DNA from: Chrysogorgia sp. JL179-B06
Taxonomy: Eukaryota; Cnidaria; Anthozoa; Scleralcyonacea; Chrysogorgiidae
Assembly: GCA_035772405.1 (NCBI GenBank)
Contig: JAYKKM010000142.1
Location: 2,508,501 to 2,572,500 of the forward strand
Length of the DNA stretch: 64,000 nt
Direction: 5' to 3'
Shown in pieces: positions 39,104-48,377 of the stretch (position 1 is the stretch's first letter; each line of letters starts with the position of its first letter). The notes under the pieces were generated by a model, which searched no databases, was not told where the DNA came from, and saw only the letters and a program-made list of their open reading frames with translations. The translations under genes were made by a program, and so were the position numbers.

Positions 39104-40453
39104 TGGCACAAGGCTACGAGACTTTACATAAAGATTCCTGTTCATGTGGAAAATCGGAACTGGACTTATTTTCTGTTCCTGACACTCAAGTTGAAATGAA
39201 TAAAGGATTTTGGGAAGACATCGATCCTCTTTCAAGCATTGGAACTTCGGACACTATCGAGTTTCTCTGTGCTGCAAATTCTGATGTCTACACCGATCTT
39301 GCAAACAGTTACCTTCACGTAAAAGCAAAGATAACGAATGGAGACGGAACTAACTTACCTGACACCGCCCAAGTGGGTCCTGTTAATTTATGGATGCATG
39401 CCTTATTTTCTCAAGTGGAAATTTATCTGAACAACAAACTGGTCACACCATCAAGCACTTCGTATCCTTACCGAGCATATATAGAAACTGTATTGAACTT
39501 TAGCAAAGACGCTAAATCGTCTCACTTAACTTCAGCGTTGTTCTACAAAGACCAGGCTGGACGGATGGATGCCGTGAATCCACTAGCAGAAGTTGCCGAT
39601 GCGAACAAAGGATTAAAGGAACGTCACACACATACAAGCCTAAGCAAGTCTGTGGCGATGGAAGGAAGAATTCATTCGGATCTGTTCGCGCAAGAACGCT
39701 ATATCCTTGGCGCTGTTCCAATCAAGCTCAAGCTAGTGAGATCAAGAGCTCCCTTTTGCCTGGTTTCATCCGCAGAAGATCCTGGTTTTAAAGTGGTTCT
39801 AGAAGATTGCGTGTTTCGCGTTCGCTCGTGTTAACGTTTCGTCCACTACAATGATAGGTCATACCCATGCTATTCAGCAAATCACAGCCAAGTACCCTAT
39901 CAATCGTGTAAACTGCAAAGTGTTCTCCATACCAACAGGAAAACATGTCTGGAGATCAACAGAATTATATTCCAAGGACCTCTTCCTGATCGAGTTGTGA
40001 TTGGGATGGTGGATGCAGATGCTTACAACGGAGTTTATAATAAGAATCCTTTCAATTTTAAGAACTACGACACAACATTTCTTGCATTATCTGTGAATGG
40101 AGAACACCGACCTGGCAAACCACTTCACCTAAAGTTTGCAGGAGCAGCAGGGACTAACTATGTTTCAGCATTCCAAACGCTGTATGCTTGGTACCAACAA
40201 GATGTTTCAGAATCAAGGCAACGGTATTACTCGAGACGAGTATGCAAATGACTATACCCTGTACGTGTTTGATTTAACAGCTGATCTATGTGTTGGAGAT
40301 CATTTTCAACCTATCAGGGATGGGAACGTCTCCCTAGAATGCAAGTTCGGTACGGCTCTAACTGGGGCTATAAATATCGTGGTGCTTGGAGAATTTCAAA
40401 ATCTTATCGAAATTGATGCCAACCGTAACGTACTAAGTGACTTCAGAAGCTAA
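39103..40453 (+). CDS. MCP: Major capsid protein, double jelly-roll type (several frameshifts)
   Basis: Start ATG 39103. Recognisable capsid blocks are 'EFLCAANSDVYTDLANSYLHVKA', split here as EFLCAANSD and YTDLANSYLHVKAK, then 'PVNLWMHALFSQVEIYLN' and 'YPYRAYIETVLNF'. After frame changes come 'VVIGMVDADAYNG', 'NPFNFKNYD' and 'NDYTLYVFDLTADL'. This is the signature order of Polinton major capsid proteins. An extra T near 39829 gives an early stop. Further shifts lie near 39940-39960 and 40200. The C-terminus ends in 'EFQNLIEIDANRNV', with TAA at 40451-40453, one base before the protease ATG. It would form the icosahedral shell. Confidence 0.9.
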
Positions 40454-40454
40454 A

Positions 40455-40915
40455 ATGAACACACGTCAACTGATTCGTGTCTTACAAAATGACCCATATG
40501 CCAAATCAGTGTTTACCGGTGTTTACCCTCGGATCGTTTACCAAGTCAGATACAGAAAAGACCTAGAGGTTTTATTATAAACGTGGATCCCAGTGATGGA
40601 CCTGGTACACACTGGGTAGCTGTTTACGTCACATCGGATGGAAAAGGAGAATTCTTCGACTCTTATGGACAAAGCCCAGAATTTTACAGCAGAAACTTTC
40701 AAACCTTTCTACAAGATCATAGCAGTACATTTACTTGGAATGAAAAGACTTTACAGTCACCGTGGTCTCGTGTGTGTGGACAATACTGTTTATTTTATGC
40801 TTTACATCGTAGTAGAAATATTACCATGTCAACTATTGCTAGTATGTTTACTGATCAAAAGGAGTGGAACGATACATTAGTTCGTAATTTTATACGTAAA
40901 TGGTATTTTGTGTAA
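40455..40915 (+). CDS. PRO: Adenain-type cysteine protease (one frameshift)
   Basis: Start ATG 40455 ('MNTRQLIRVLQNDP'), one base after the capsid stop. The Ulp1/adenain core shows the His in 'GTHWVAVY', the Asp in 'FFDSYG', and the Cys in 'VCGQYCLFYALH', the expected order of the catalytic triad of C5/C48 peptidases. A missing C near 40528 shifts the frame before the catalytic part. In adenovirus and Polintons this enzyme matures capsid precursors. About 150 residues, short as usual for Polinton PRO. AATAAA follows at 40917. Confidence 0.9.
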
Positions 40916-40946
40916 GAATAAAAGGACACGTTGTAATTGTAAAAAA

Positions 40947-40958
40947 AATAAATTTATT
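40947..40958. terminator. Palindromic double poly(A) signal AATAAATTTATT
   Basis: AATAAA on the plus strand is fused to its reverse complement. It lies between the protease stop at 40915 (plus) and the end of the unknown gene at 41012 (minus), exactly where the two Polinton transcription units meet. One 12 bp site could serve both convergent transcripts. Confidence 0.75.
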
Positions 40959-41011
40959 CAATAAAATATTTACAAAAAGATTACGAATGCCATTTATATG
41001 GATTTTTGTCT

Positions 41012-41707
41012 CTACGTTTCTTTCTTGGTTTCGCTGGTGCCCCTGGAGACTGTAGTGAGGGCGTCAGAGGGGGGGTCGCTAGAAGCAGATGAAGGCTTGT
41101 TCCTATATTCCTTCACCAGATGTAGACGTTCTTCGTTTCTGACGATTCCTTCGGGTACATTTAAACGTCCTAAAGCTTTTGCGAACAGTTGCCACCCCGC
41201 AGGGTTGAAATTCTTTCTTTGACGCAGAGTATCGTTGACTAAATCAATAACGTTAGTACCTGGAATAGTTCTTCCTTCAAAAACCATTTGCCCTTGATCG
41301 TTCCATCCAACCACATCTTTATTTGCTTTTATCTTTTTGATCAGTTGTACAGCTCTTGATTTCATCGTGGAAGGTACACTTTCTATGATATCACTCTCGA
41401 TTTCTCCCGGCGGTTCAGGCATTGTCTCTGTTGAAGGTTCGGGGTCTGTTTCTTCAGCTGCGATAGGCGGGGTGTGGGCGATACTTACAGGAACAGGCCG
41501 ATGCATTCGTTTGTCATAATAATTGAGATAACGTTGAAAGGTCTGATTATACAACTTCACTTTATCGTCTTGTGCTATATCTTGACGTTGCATTAAACTG
41601 TCCATTTCCGAGTCCAACTGGTTCACTTGAGCAGTCAGTGGAAGAACCATGGGTTTCTTTGTAGCCATGTGTTCAGGTACCAGAACCAGTCTTTTGACAT
41701 GCTCCAT
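41012..41707 (-). CDS. Conserved Polinton protein of unknown function
   Basis: An intact ORF of 231 residues whose ATG is at 41707. Residues 1-70 look helical ('LDSEMDSLMQRQ', 'YLNYYDKRMHRP'). Residues ~75-110 are Pro/Glu/Thr-rich linker. Residues ~115-200 form a compact basic domain with 'SRAVQLIKKIKANKDVVGW' and 'RKNFNPAGWQLFAKALGRLNVP'. The tail is Ser/Thr/Lys-rich. Similar proteins occur beside the ATPase in cnidarian Polintons, in my recollection, but no function is known to me. Its ATG overlaps the stop of the upstream gene as TAATG. Confidence 0.75.
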   Translation of the reverse strand: MEHVKRLVLVPEHMATKKPMVLPLTAQVNQLDSEMDSLMQRQDIAQDDKVKLYNQTFQRYLNYYDKRMHRPVPVSIAHTPPIAAEETDPEPSTETMPEPPGEIESDIIESVPSTMKSRAVQLIKKIKANKDVVGWNDQGQMVFEGRTIPGTNVIDLVNDTLRQRKNFNPAGWQLFAKALGRLNVPEGIVRNEERLHLVKEYRNKPSSASSDPPSDALTTVSRGTSETKKET

Positions 41708-42036
41708 TATTTGGTTAGAAAGCTCGCCAATTGTTCTAAGACAGGAGCGAGTAGAAAAGGTAAGAATCCGTCTCCGTTCTGTATAATAACTCTCCTTCTT
41801 TTCGTGATCGGGTTTGTCTTATCGGCAACAGCTTCAATGTGATCTGAGTATGGTGTAAGCTTTTTATACGTTTTTGGATTAATTTTAATCGTTCCACGGC
41901 AAATGTTCAAAAGGCACTCGGTTATGGCTTCCAATAAATCTGTATCTGCAGCTTTTATGATCGCTTTTCGCATAGAAGGTTTACACTTTGTCAATACCTT
42001 TAAAACATCGTAGTTCCTTCTCACACGGCGGGACAT
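41707..42036 (-). CDS. Small basic conserved Polinton protein, unknown
   Basis: The start is taken at the ATG 42036 (MSRRVRRNYDVL). About 109 residues with the conserved-looking 'KCKPSMRKAIIKAAD' and a C-terminal hydrophobic end after 'IQNGDGFLPFLLAPVLEQLA'. The basic N-terminus and 'KCKP' block recur in Polinton and adintovirus genomes next to the ATPase. Function is unknown; a DNA- or virion-associated role is a guess. The stop codon overlaps the next ATG (TAATG), and 36 bp separate it from the ATPase upstream. Confidence 0.72.
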   Translation of the reverse strand: MSRRVRRNYDVLKVLTKCKPSMRKAIIKAADTDLLEAITECLLNICRGTIKINPKTYKKLTPYSDHIEAVADKTNPITKRRRVIIQNGDGFLPFLLAPVLEQLASFLTK

Positions 42037-42071
42037 CCTCAAATGAATACACGTTTGACAGAACTATGTTT

Positions 42072-42710
42072 TTATACGCGAGGTTGGTAGACGTAATGAG
42101 TATCTGTAGTGAAGATTCCGGATCGAAGTCGTATTTCATCGGGACATGTCGGCGTCAGGTCGACAAATATGTAAGAATACGGCTCTTTTGTTGCCATCTG
42201 ATAAGCCTGCTGGAAAAATTTGCTATTGCTTGGGTACAGCTGTTTGGCTAGGTGGATCACCTGGCTGGCATCACGGACATTCTTAGTTAGAACCAAATAA
42301 CTGGCGTTAAGTGATATAGTTCGATGCTCTTTGCTTTGATGAAACATATTTTGTACTATGTAAATCACGCTGAGGTTTCCATGGTGAGACTTTTTCGTGA
42401 ATAATTTTGCAATAATAGCATCTTTCTCGCCCATCATATCGTCAATGATAAATACGTTTCTTGTCTCTGGATTAATGCTGTCTAACATGGAATCGGGTAA
42501 GCCTTGGATAAACTGAATCCCTGGAACTAGGGTCTCTATTTCAGCAAACGTGTTTTGGTACTCGGCATAAAAATATATAATGTTTTCTGGAGGCGGGTCG
42601 ATCATGATGTTAGCGTTCGCTAACAGTTTCTTGACAAATGTTGTCTTTCCTGTCTTTGTACCCCCTGAGATTAAGAGCCCAAAAGGATGTGTTAACTGTA
42701 TGGAATACAT
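42072..42710 (-). CDS. ATP: Genome-packaging ATPase (FtsK/HerA, A32-like)
   Basis: An intact 212-residue protein with ATG at 42710. Walker A is 'GGTKTGKT' at residues 16-23, and Walker B is 'VFIIDD' at 86-91. A sensor-like 'IYIVQNMFHQ' block follows. Size and order fit the short A32-like ATPases of Polintons, which pump genome DNA into capsids. It is one of the few long genes here with no frame break. It sits in the leftward unit between the C2H2 protein and the two unknown genes. Confidence 0.93.
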   Translation of the reverse strand: MYSIQLTHPFGLLISGGTKTGKTTFVKKLLANANIMIDPPPENIIYFYAEYQNTFAEIETLVPGIQFIQGLPDSMLDSINPETRNVFIIDDMMGEKDAIIAKLFTKKSHHGNLSVIYIVQNMFHQSKEHRTISLNASYLVLTKNVRDASQVIHLAKQLYPSNSKFFQQAYQMATKEPYSYIFVDLTPTCPDEIRLRSGIFTTDTHYVYQPRV

Positions 42711-42742
42711 GGTTCAAATGAGATTTGAGGATTCTTGAAATA

Positions 42743-42955
42743 TTATTTATACCACTTTTTAGGACGTTTTGTATTTCGAAGGAGTCTATGTAATTCTTTC
42801 AAAAGCATTTCTAAATCTACAGTACAAGCTCTGGCACGGATCAAGTGAGATTGCCTTTCTTCCGAGGGTAGTTGGTGAAAGTTCGCCAAATGGTTTGCTA
42901 ATCTCAATAAACTTTTCTTTCCACAGATCGGACAATCTTTACGTGTCCGAGGCAT
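42743..42955 (-). CDS. Small C2H2 zinc-finger protein
   Basis: About 70 residues from the ATG at 42955: 'MPRTRKDCPICGKKS' then 'LANHLANFHQL', one C-x2-C...H-x4-H finger. A Leu/Lys-rich helix follows and the protein ends 'KRPKKWYK'. An open frame continues upstream to 43126 but is built from the 40 bp repeat at 43011-43111, so the internal ATG is preferred. Small C2H2 proteins of this type are common Polinton passengers and may regulate transcription (inference). Confidence 0.65.
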   Translation of the reverse strand: MPRTRKDCPICGKKSLLRLANHLANFHQLPSEERQSHLIRARACTVDLEMLLKELHRLLRNTKRPKKWYK

Positions 42956-43010
42956 GATGTCAACTGAATAGTTTAGTTCACTACATATAACATTTATATC
43001 GATAAGTTTA

Positions 43011-43111
43011 CAAAATGGCCCTGAGGGCCTTTTTCGTGGCCCTTTGGCCCTTCCTCTGGGGATACATCCTTCAAAATGGCCCTGGGGGCCTTTTTCGTGG
43101 CCCTGTGGCCC
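43011..43111. repeat. Two 40 bp GC-rich direct repeats in Polinton spacer
   Basis: Copies at 43011-43050 and 43072-43111 start CAAAATGGCCCTG and end TGGCCC, with TTTTTCGTGGCCCT in the middle. Each holds GGCCCT/AGGGCC inverted motifs and could fold. They lie just upstream of the C2H2 gene and stand out from the AT-rich surroundings. Confidence 0.85.
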
Positions 43112-43497
43112 GTTTGAGAAACACACCTTCTATCCCCTTCACAATAGCTGTGCACAAATAATTACATCATAGAGCTAGGCGAGCGGGAAATTACTTTTCA
43201 TTCACTTAGTTCTTTCTTAATGACTCGATTTAAATACCATTAATCATGCACATATACAATTTAATTTTAATCACAAAACAAAATTGTTTCCCCTCACCAC
43301 TTCTTTAAGTTTTGGATTCATTTCGAAAATAAACAGCCAAAAGTGTAGATTCCTGGATGACCAAGTGGTTTAGGGCGCTGGGCGTTAAATCCCGAGATAA
43401 CGTTTAATTATATCCCCAGAAAAACGTGGGTTCGCATCCAACACAATGAATAAATTAGACGATTTCAAAGTTCATAAACATATATTATTAAGTTTTC
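43112..43497. other. Polinton spacer with tRNA-like sequence
   Basis: AT-rich gap between the C2H2 gene and the end of PolB. Apart from the tRNA-like segment at 43351-43447 I see no coding signal. Confidence 0.5.
43351..43447 (+). pseudogene. tRNA-Leu/Ser-like sequence (degenerate)
   Basis: It has a good A box (TGACCAAGTGGTTTAGGGCG) and a near-perfect B box (GGTTCGCATCC), about 60 bp apart, as in long-variable-arm tRNAs. The anticodon-like loop is CGTTAAAT between GGG and CCC. The 5' TCCTGGA does not pair with the 3' CAACACAA, so the acceptor stem is lost. It is a tRNA-derived relic or a SINE head rather than a working tRNA. Confidence 0.4.
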
Positions 43498-46400
43498 CTA
43501 TTTACAATCACACGAATTTAAATTATTTACAAACACACTAAAAAAACCGTAAGGAACTGTATTTAAATTATCTACAACAACGCGTTTATTGTAAACTACT
43601 CTATAGTCTTTACTCTGTTGCTTTGTGATAACTTGCTTTGTGCTGGTATCCCTAGTAATTTTAAATGGGATGTCCACTGACACCTTCGCTGGACCTATCC
43701 CTACAACCATATCTTTCATAACACTAAAATTAAACTGTTTGTAATGTTTGATAAATTTAAAGTGATTCCTCGAATTTTACAACATGTCTTTCCACTACTT
43801 AGTTCGTACGCATAATTTTTCGGTCCTCCCGAAACAAAAGTGGTGATATAATCACGTCAAGTTCATCCGTTAATTCACCCAAGGTAAACTCCAGTCTCAG
43901 GCTCCAGCTCTCCTGGCTTACTCACGTATATGACTGAGTCCGTGTCGTAATACAACACTCTTTCTCCCAACTGCTCCAACACACCGTAAAGCTTGGGCCT
44001 CGCATGGGCTGTCGTAAAGGCGGCGATGACTACGTTGGTCCTGGCGTTGGGTTCAACGAAGTTATCCTGGTTCTCGTATCGTAGCTCAATAACATCGTCA
44101 CTCACAAAGGATGCATCGGTCACATTGATCTCGTCGGAAGTTAGCATGTCGAAGTATTCTTCGGGTTCGGACACGAGTTTGACTTTGGTCATATTGGGCT
44201 TTTGCGCGAACTTCCCTTCAAAATAACAAAAGCAAATATATTACGATCTATTACATATATGCTCACTCTCTCTCTCCCTCCCTCTCTCCTCATTTAGCCA
44301 CATATGCATGTCTACGTTATTTCTACTTACCCCAAAACGAGTTCAGCATCAGCTTTGATAAGGCACGTAGACCAGAGTTCTTCTCTATTTTGTTGAGATC
44401 CATCTGGATACTCTCTCGTTGATAATACTCGTCGATGTACTCTTGCCTCTGCTCTTCGGTATCACAACCTTCGGGAAAACCACTGGACTCCTGCTTAATT
44501 TTTAAGAAAGTGTCAATATAATCTTTAAAAAGCACATTGCTTTGTTGGGGAATTCGTGAATTGCAAGCAGACGATACCCTTTCTGCAATGCTTTTTGCAA
44601 CTCTAAGGTTACCCATGAACCTTGAACGGCACGCTCCTGATCTGTGTGGTTGCACGGTTCTTGACTCAGACCGTCTGCACATAGTTTGCATAGCGGAAAC
44701 ACCAGTTTCCCATGAGCGCGATACGGAAGGACTGGGTGGTAAAGTCGACGTGGAGGTAGAACAGTGCATTTCACAAGACCAAAATACTGTGAAATATCTC
44801 CAAAGTTCTCAGTGATAATTTCTGGATGACCAAGGGGATATTCTCCGTATTTATTACACCAAGGATAAAGACTTGTAAAATCTACGTAGTGTGTATCTTC
44901 TCATCGGGTTGACATTGATGGAATAACTTTGTAGCGTTGGTGCGACCACCGTAGAAAGCATGCCTCGGTTCGAGGGTTCAACGACGTTGAAGTTGTCGAA
45001 ATATGATTTCATCTCTGGATCGGCTTCGAGTTGTCGTCGTAGATCGCATTCCCACATCTCAACTACGTTATAGTTTTGGCCTTTCAAATAACGTGTTTTC
45101 TCGAGGGTACGCTGGTGGAGATCTTGCATGGTTTGTTGACTTACAGGGTTGACCGTGTCTCTTGCGTAGCATCGGATACAACCATGCCAGAAACATCCAT
45201 GGAATTCATAAACGGTATTGGACTCTGTGTGGAAACCATCGACGCGATATTTACCAATGCGCTGCTCGCCAAAATTACGCGAATGCCGAATGGAAAGGTT
45301 GTTGCTTCGGGCGGTGTGTGCTAACCATTTAAGAGCGATAACTGATTGTTTATCTTGAGGCCGGTAGCCATGCGGTGGAATGATGGCAATCGAATTCTCT
45401 CGCAGAAAGTTCTTACGGAACACGAGATTACAGGCCGAAGCAATCGTCAGACATTTCTCGAAGGGGTCGATATCGGTGACAGAACGAAACAGTTCTCTAA
45501 ACTCAAGACAACAGCGTCGGAGGATGTCGACGTCTGATCGGCAATACTTGAGGATTTCCTCTTGGAAGTTGAACACATAATTGCTGGCTTTTAGGTTATT
45601 ATACCAGACATAAAATTTCTCGCGATCACCAGGTGCCATGCCGTCCGGATTATAATAATTAGCATCTGGAAGGGGTCCTTCATAGTTCTGGTTGGCTTCG
45701 GTGTTGAAATAATGTGGGAAATAGCCTTTGGCAAGTTCGTTTAGGCCGAATGTTTTTGGAAAGTTTGCGAGTCTCATCGGTATAAAACATAACGAATCGA
45801 CAAACTTGATATTTAACACTGGTACGTTGAGTGTTAAAATCTTCGCCCCACGCATAATTACTTCGGGTACCAAACCATTCTTGTGTAGGTATTGCAGGAT
45901 GAAATAGCCGTCATAGCCTTGGAAATTATGGGCCATCACAATACTACCGGAGTTTTGCTCTTGGAACAGCCATTCACAAAAATCATCTCTCGTATTTGGG
46001 CCGCTAAACACGTTTTCGTCACCGCTCTCGTTGTGGACGACACATAAATTTGGGGACGTGGTCTCCGCCTTCTTGCGTGCATTCGAAGTCGAAAAATAAT
46101 AGCTGGGAGTACTCGCTTTCTCCTCCTTCGTTCGGTTCTCCGCCCACAGCGGTCTCATCGTCAATTAAATTCGTGTCCGATTGTGTTTGATCAGTGGTTT
46201 TTCTCTTCTTTGCCGGTTGCATGAAACATTGATGGTTCTCAGGGTCGACGTATTGTTGGCACACAGTGCATCGAACAAGACCGCAATAATGTTTTTGAGG
46301 GAGTTCGTTGGCCCTTTTCACTACTTGATTGCAGTGTTGACATTTCACGACGGATGCACAAATCGGTCGTTTCTCGCCCACGGTTGCTTGGTGCCGATCG

Positions 46401-47491
46401 AAACATTCTTGGCTTTTAAAGAACCGATTGCACTCGTTACAGTGTACCCAGTTCGTTATCGGACAGTTCTGTGTATAACACAACTTGCAGGTATCGCCGC
46501 AATGATGGTCTTCGATCTTGTCATAGCCTTTCTTACAAACATGACAGTATTTCTTGCGAGCCAAGAACGCAGGCATGCTTGTAATCACGTCGTAATGGTT
46601 ATCGTGGGCGTAAAGATAAATATGTTTTGATGCTTCAGGACCAGAATAAATTATTGTATTCAAATGTTCTTTCGAGATAATGTTAATTTGGTAGTCGGTT
46701 AAATAGGCTTGAAATCGCTTGACTTCTTCAATACCACACTTTCCTAACGGAACGTTGGCTTTCTCGTGTAATTCATGAGCACGGTTGGCTTGTAAAGGAC
46801 AGCGGCAGTCGCTTATGTAACGGTATTGTTCATCATTGTCGACTTTGGCTTTTGCGACAATAATAGCCCGTGCGCAACATAGGTCATCTTTATTTTGAAT
46901 ACGGACGATTGCTCTCTTGTTGGTCAGGTATTTGTCTAAATTGGCAATTTTCCGTTTCCGTCCCGTACCACCGTTTGGCATCTCGACATGAATAATATTG
47001 ACAGTAATCGAATCGTCGAGGGTAAACGTATCGTTCGATTGAATTACTCTCTCGATTTCGGCCAAAATTCGTTCGACAGTTAATTTTTCACTAGGCATGA
47101 ACGGTAGAGAAATGGGATACTCGAGTTGAGGCGAATGCATGATGAATCGGACTTGGTCGTGTGAAGCTACACCATCGGTGACTCGATCTAACACACTCTC
47201 AAACACTTCATGTAGATACCTTAGGACATCACGCAAGCCTTGAACTTGCAAATTATTAAACTGGATCTTATAATCAATGCCCGTGGTCTTAAATTTCTTA
47301 ACTTTGACTTGTTTCACAGACTTAACAGTGAATAACGGAACAGTTTTAAGTTTCTTACTTGTTGATGCTCCATCGTTTACCTCAGCTGGCCGCTTGCGGT
47401 TTCCTTCTCCGGTCTGGATAGCCTCGGGTATTACTTCAGGTAAGTGTTCGAGGAAAGAATCATCGTCCCAATCGTTGAACCACTCGGGCAT
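43498..47491 (-). CDS. POLB: Protein-primed DNA polymerase B (one intron, several frameshifts)
   Basis: Reads leftward from ATG 47491. The N-terminal part has a Cys/His-rich cluster ('YCHVCKKGYDKIEDHHC', 'CQHCNQVVKRA'). The exonuclease motifs are 'FDFECT', 'AHNFQGYDGYF' and 'YCRSDVD'. A region with 'VDGFH', 'EFHGCFWHGC' and 'VVEMWECD' matches the VSR/PD-(D/E)xK-like insert of Polinton PolB. Polymerase motif A is in the frame 'VDFTSLYPWCNKYGEYPLGH', B is 'LNSFWGKFAQ', and C is 'YYDTDSVIY'. The C-terminus after 43870 continues through 'SSGKTCCKIRGITLN' to 'TVPYGF' near 43550. An intron lies at 44216-44330. Frame changes occur near 46060, 44865, 44530, 43868 and 43750. It should replicate the element from protein-primed TIR ends; this copy is broken as read. 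Confidence 0.92.
44216..44330 (-). other. Spliceosomal intron in PolB at motif B
   Basis: On the minus strand the exon ends TTTTGGG, then GTAAGTAG (donor), about 115 bp, TTATTTTGAAG (acceptor), and GGAAGTTCGCGC. Removal joins W-G-K-F-A-Q in phase, restoring the motif B context, whereas reading through the intron does not. Both splice sites are strong. Confidence 0.85.
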
Positions 47492-47535
47492 AACTTCAGA
47501 GGTCGATGGTAGACTAACGAGGAAAGAATCGTCGT

Positions 47536-47763
47536 TCAGTCGTTATCGAACTCTGCGCGTTCTTCGGTCGACCAACCATTAAATAGCTCTGGGTGTATTC
47601 CTCGTCTCTCAATCTCCAAATCTCGCACCAGATTGTTCGACCATATCACGATGCGTCGATTGAAAGCGGCTTCTCGATGCCTCTCGTCAAAGTCAAAAAA
47701 ATACTCTAGCACTTCAATCTCTTCGATGAGTGTACAACCATTGATCACACTTATAAGATCCAT
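47536..47763 (-). CDS. PolB N-terminal extension or separate small protein
   Basis: The first ATG is at 47763 (MDLISVINGCTLIEE). About 75 residues, acidic and helical, ending 'GWSTEERAEFDND' with a stop at 47536. The frame upstream of the PolB ATG also reads an acidic 'DDSFLVSLPST' from about 47527, close to the same motif after that ATG ('DDDSFLEHLPE'). A one-base shift near 47530 would fuse the two ORFs, so this is more likely the true N-terminus of PolB than an independent gene. Confidence 0.5.
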   Translation of the reverse strand: MDLISVINGCTLIEEIEVLEYFFDFDERHREAAFNRRIVIWSNNLVRDLEIERRGIHPELFNGWSTEERAEFDND

Positions 47764-47772
47764 TACTGTCAA

Positions 47773-47974
47773 AAGATATACGACAACATATTAAACTCTT
47801 ATAAGAATGAAACAACTATTCAAATATATACAATTCGATTCACTATATAATCACATCAATATCTTACCTCTCAATATCAATATACGTCCAAAAATTCAAA
47901 CCAACTATATCCAACAAGGTAAACTTCAGAAAATCACAGGTAAAACACTATCGAGCACGGTTGAAACACTTTAG
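47773..47974. other. Spacer between PolB and right TIR
   Basis: AT-rich sequence with no ORF; it must hold the promoter of the leftward unit. No distinct TATA element stands out. Confidence 0.4.
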
Positions 47975-48371
47975 GTAAAGTGATGTGGTATGTTTGGCCG
48001 GCGTTTATGTAGGCAACGCGTTCGTCACGCTAACAATACTAATTACTTTTTGTACGCAACGCTCTTTGTTCTGCCTCGGATAAAAAACGCGCGAAGAAGA
48101 GGGATATGTCTTCGCAGAGGTCCGACTGAAAATTCACCAATGAGGTTCAAGTTAGTGTACTATTCTATCCGTTAATCACCCAAAAGTGATCCGGCTTAAT
48201 GACTTTTTTAATGTGGCGGCATCCCTGGGATGTCTTCGCAGAGGTCCGCCTGAAAATTCACCAATGAGCTTGTAGTAATTATCACACGAAAGTGATCCGT
48301 CTTAATGACTTTTTAATGAGGGCGGCATCCCTTTGAACGGTATATGGGGGGGGGGGGGGGGGTTATCTACT
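47975..48371. repeat. Polinton right terminal inverted repeat
   Basis: About 397 bp, inverted copy of 35003-35338, including a run of 17 G at 48346-48362. It holds a ~60 bp segment (about 48008-48068) that the left TIR lacks, so the left copy has probably lost it. Confidence 0.93.
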
Positions 48372-48377
48372 AAGACA
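48372..48377. repeat. Right target-site duplication AAGACA
   Basis: Follows the terminal ...GTTATCTACT of the Polinton. It matches 34997-35002 exactly and lies within the same codon phase of the interrupted exon. Confidence 0.93.

Larger units (their letters stand above)
35003..48371. mobile_element. Complete Polinton/Maverick, 13.4 kb
   Basis: The element starts AGTAGATAAC and ends GTTATCTACT, has long terminal inverted repeats and is flanked by AAGACA. It encodes the defining set: retroviral-type integrase with chromodomain, protein-primed family B DNA polymerase, FtsK/HerA-type packaging ATPase, adenain-type protease, double jelly-roll major capsid and penton-like minor capsid, plus a pX-like protein. 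Extra genes are a GRF zinc finger, a Bcl-2-like protein, a C2H2 protein and two conserved unknowns. The left half is transcribed rightward and the right half leftward. Ends and duplication are intact, so integration looks fairly young, yet most long genes carry one-base shifts. Relation to adintoviruses (virus relatives of Polintons) is likely from gene content. Confidence 0.97.

Noticed and set aside
43351..43447. Functional tRNA gene
   Set aside because: A and B boxes are good but acceptor-stem halves do not pair; kept as a degenerate tRNA-like sequence.
46181..46630. 149-residue plus-strand ORF within PolB
   Set aside because: Antisense to the zinc-knuckle part of PolB; hydrophobic shadow frame.
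48346..48362. G17 run as an assembly gap or sequencing artefact only
   Set aside because: The left TIR has a C7 run at the mirror position, so a G run is real there; only its length is doubtful.
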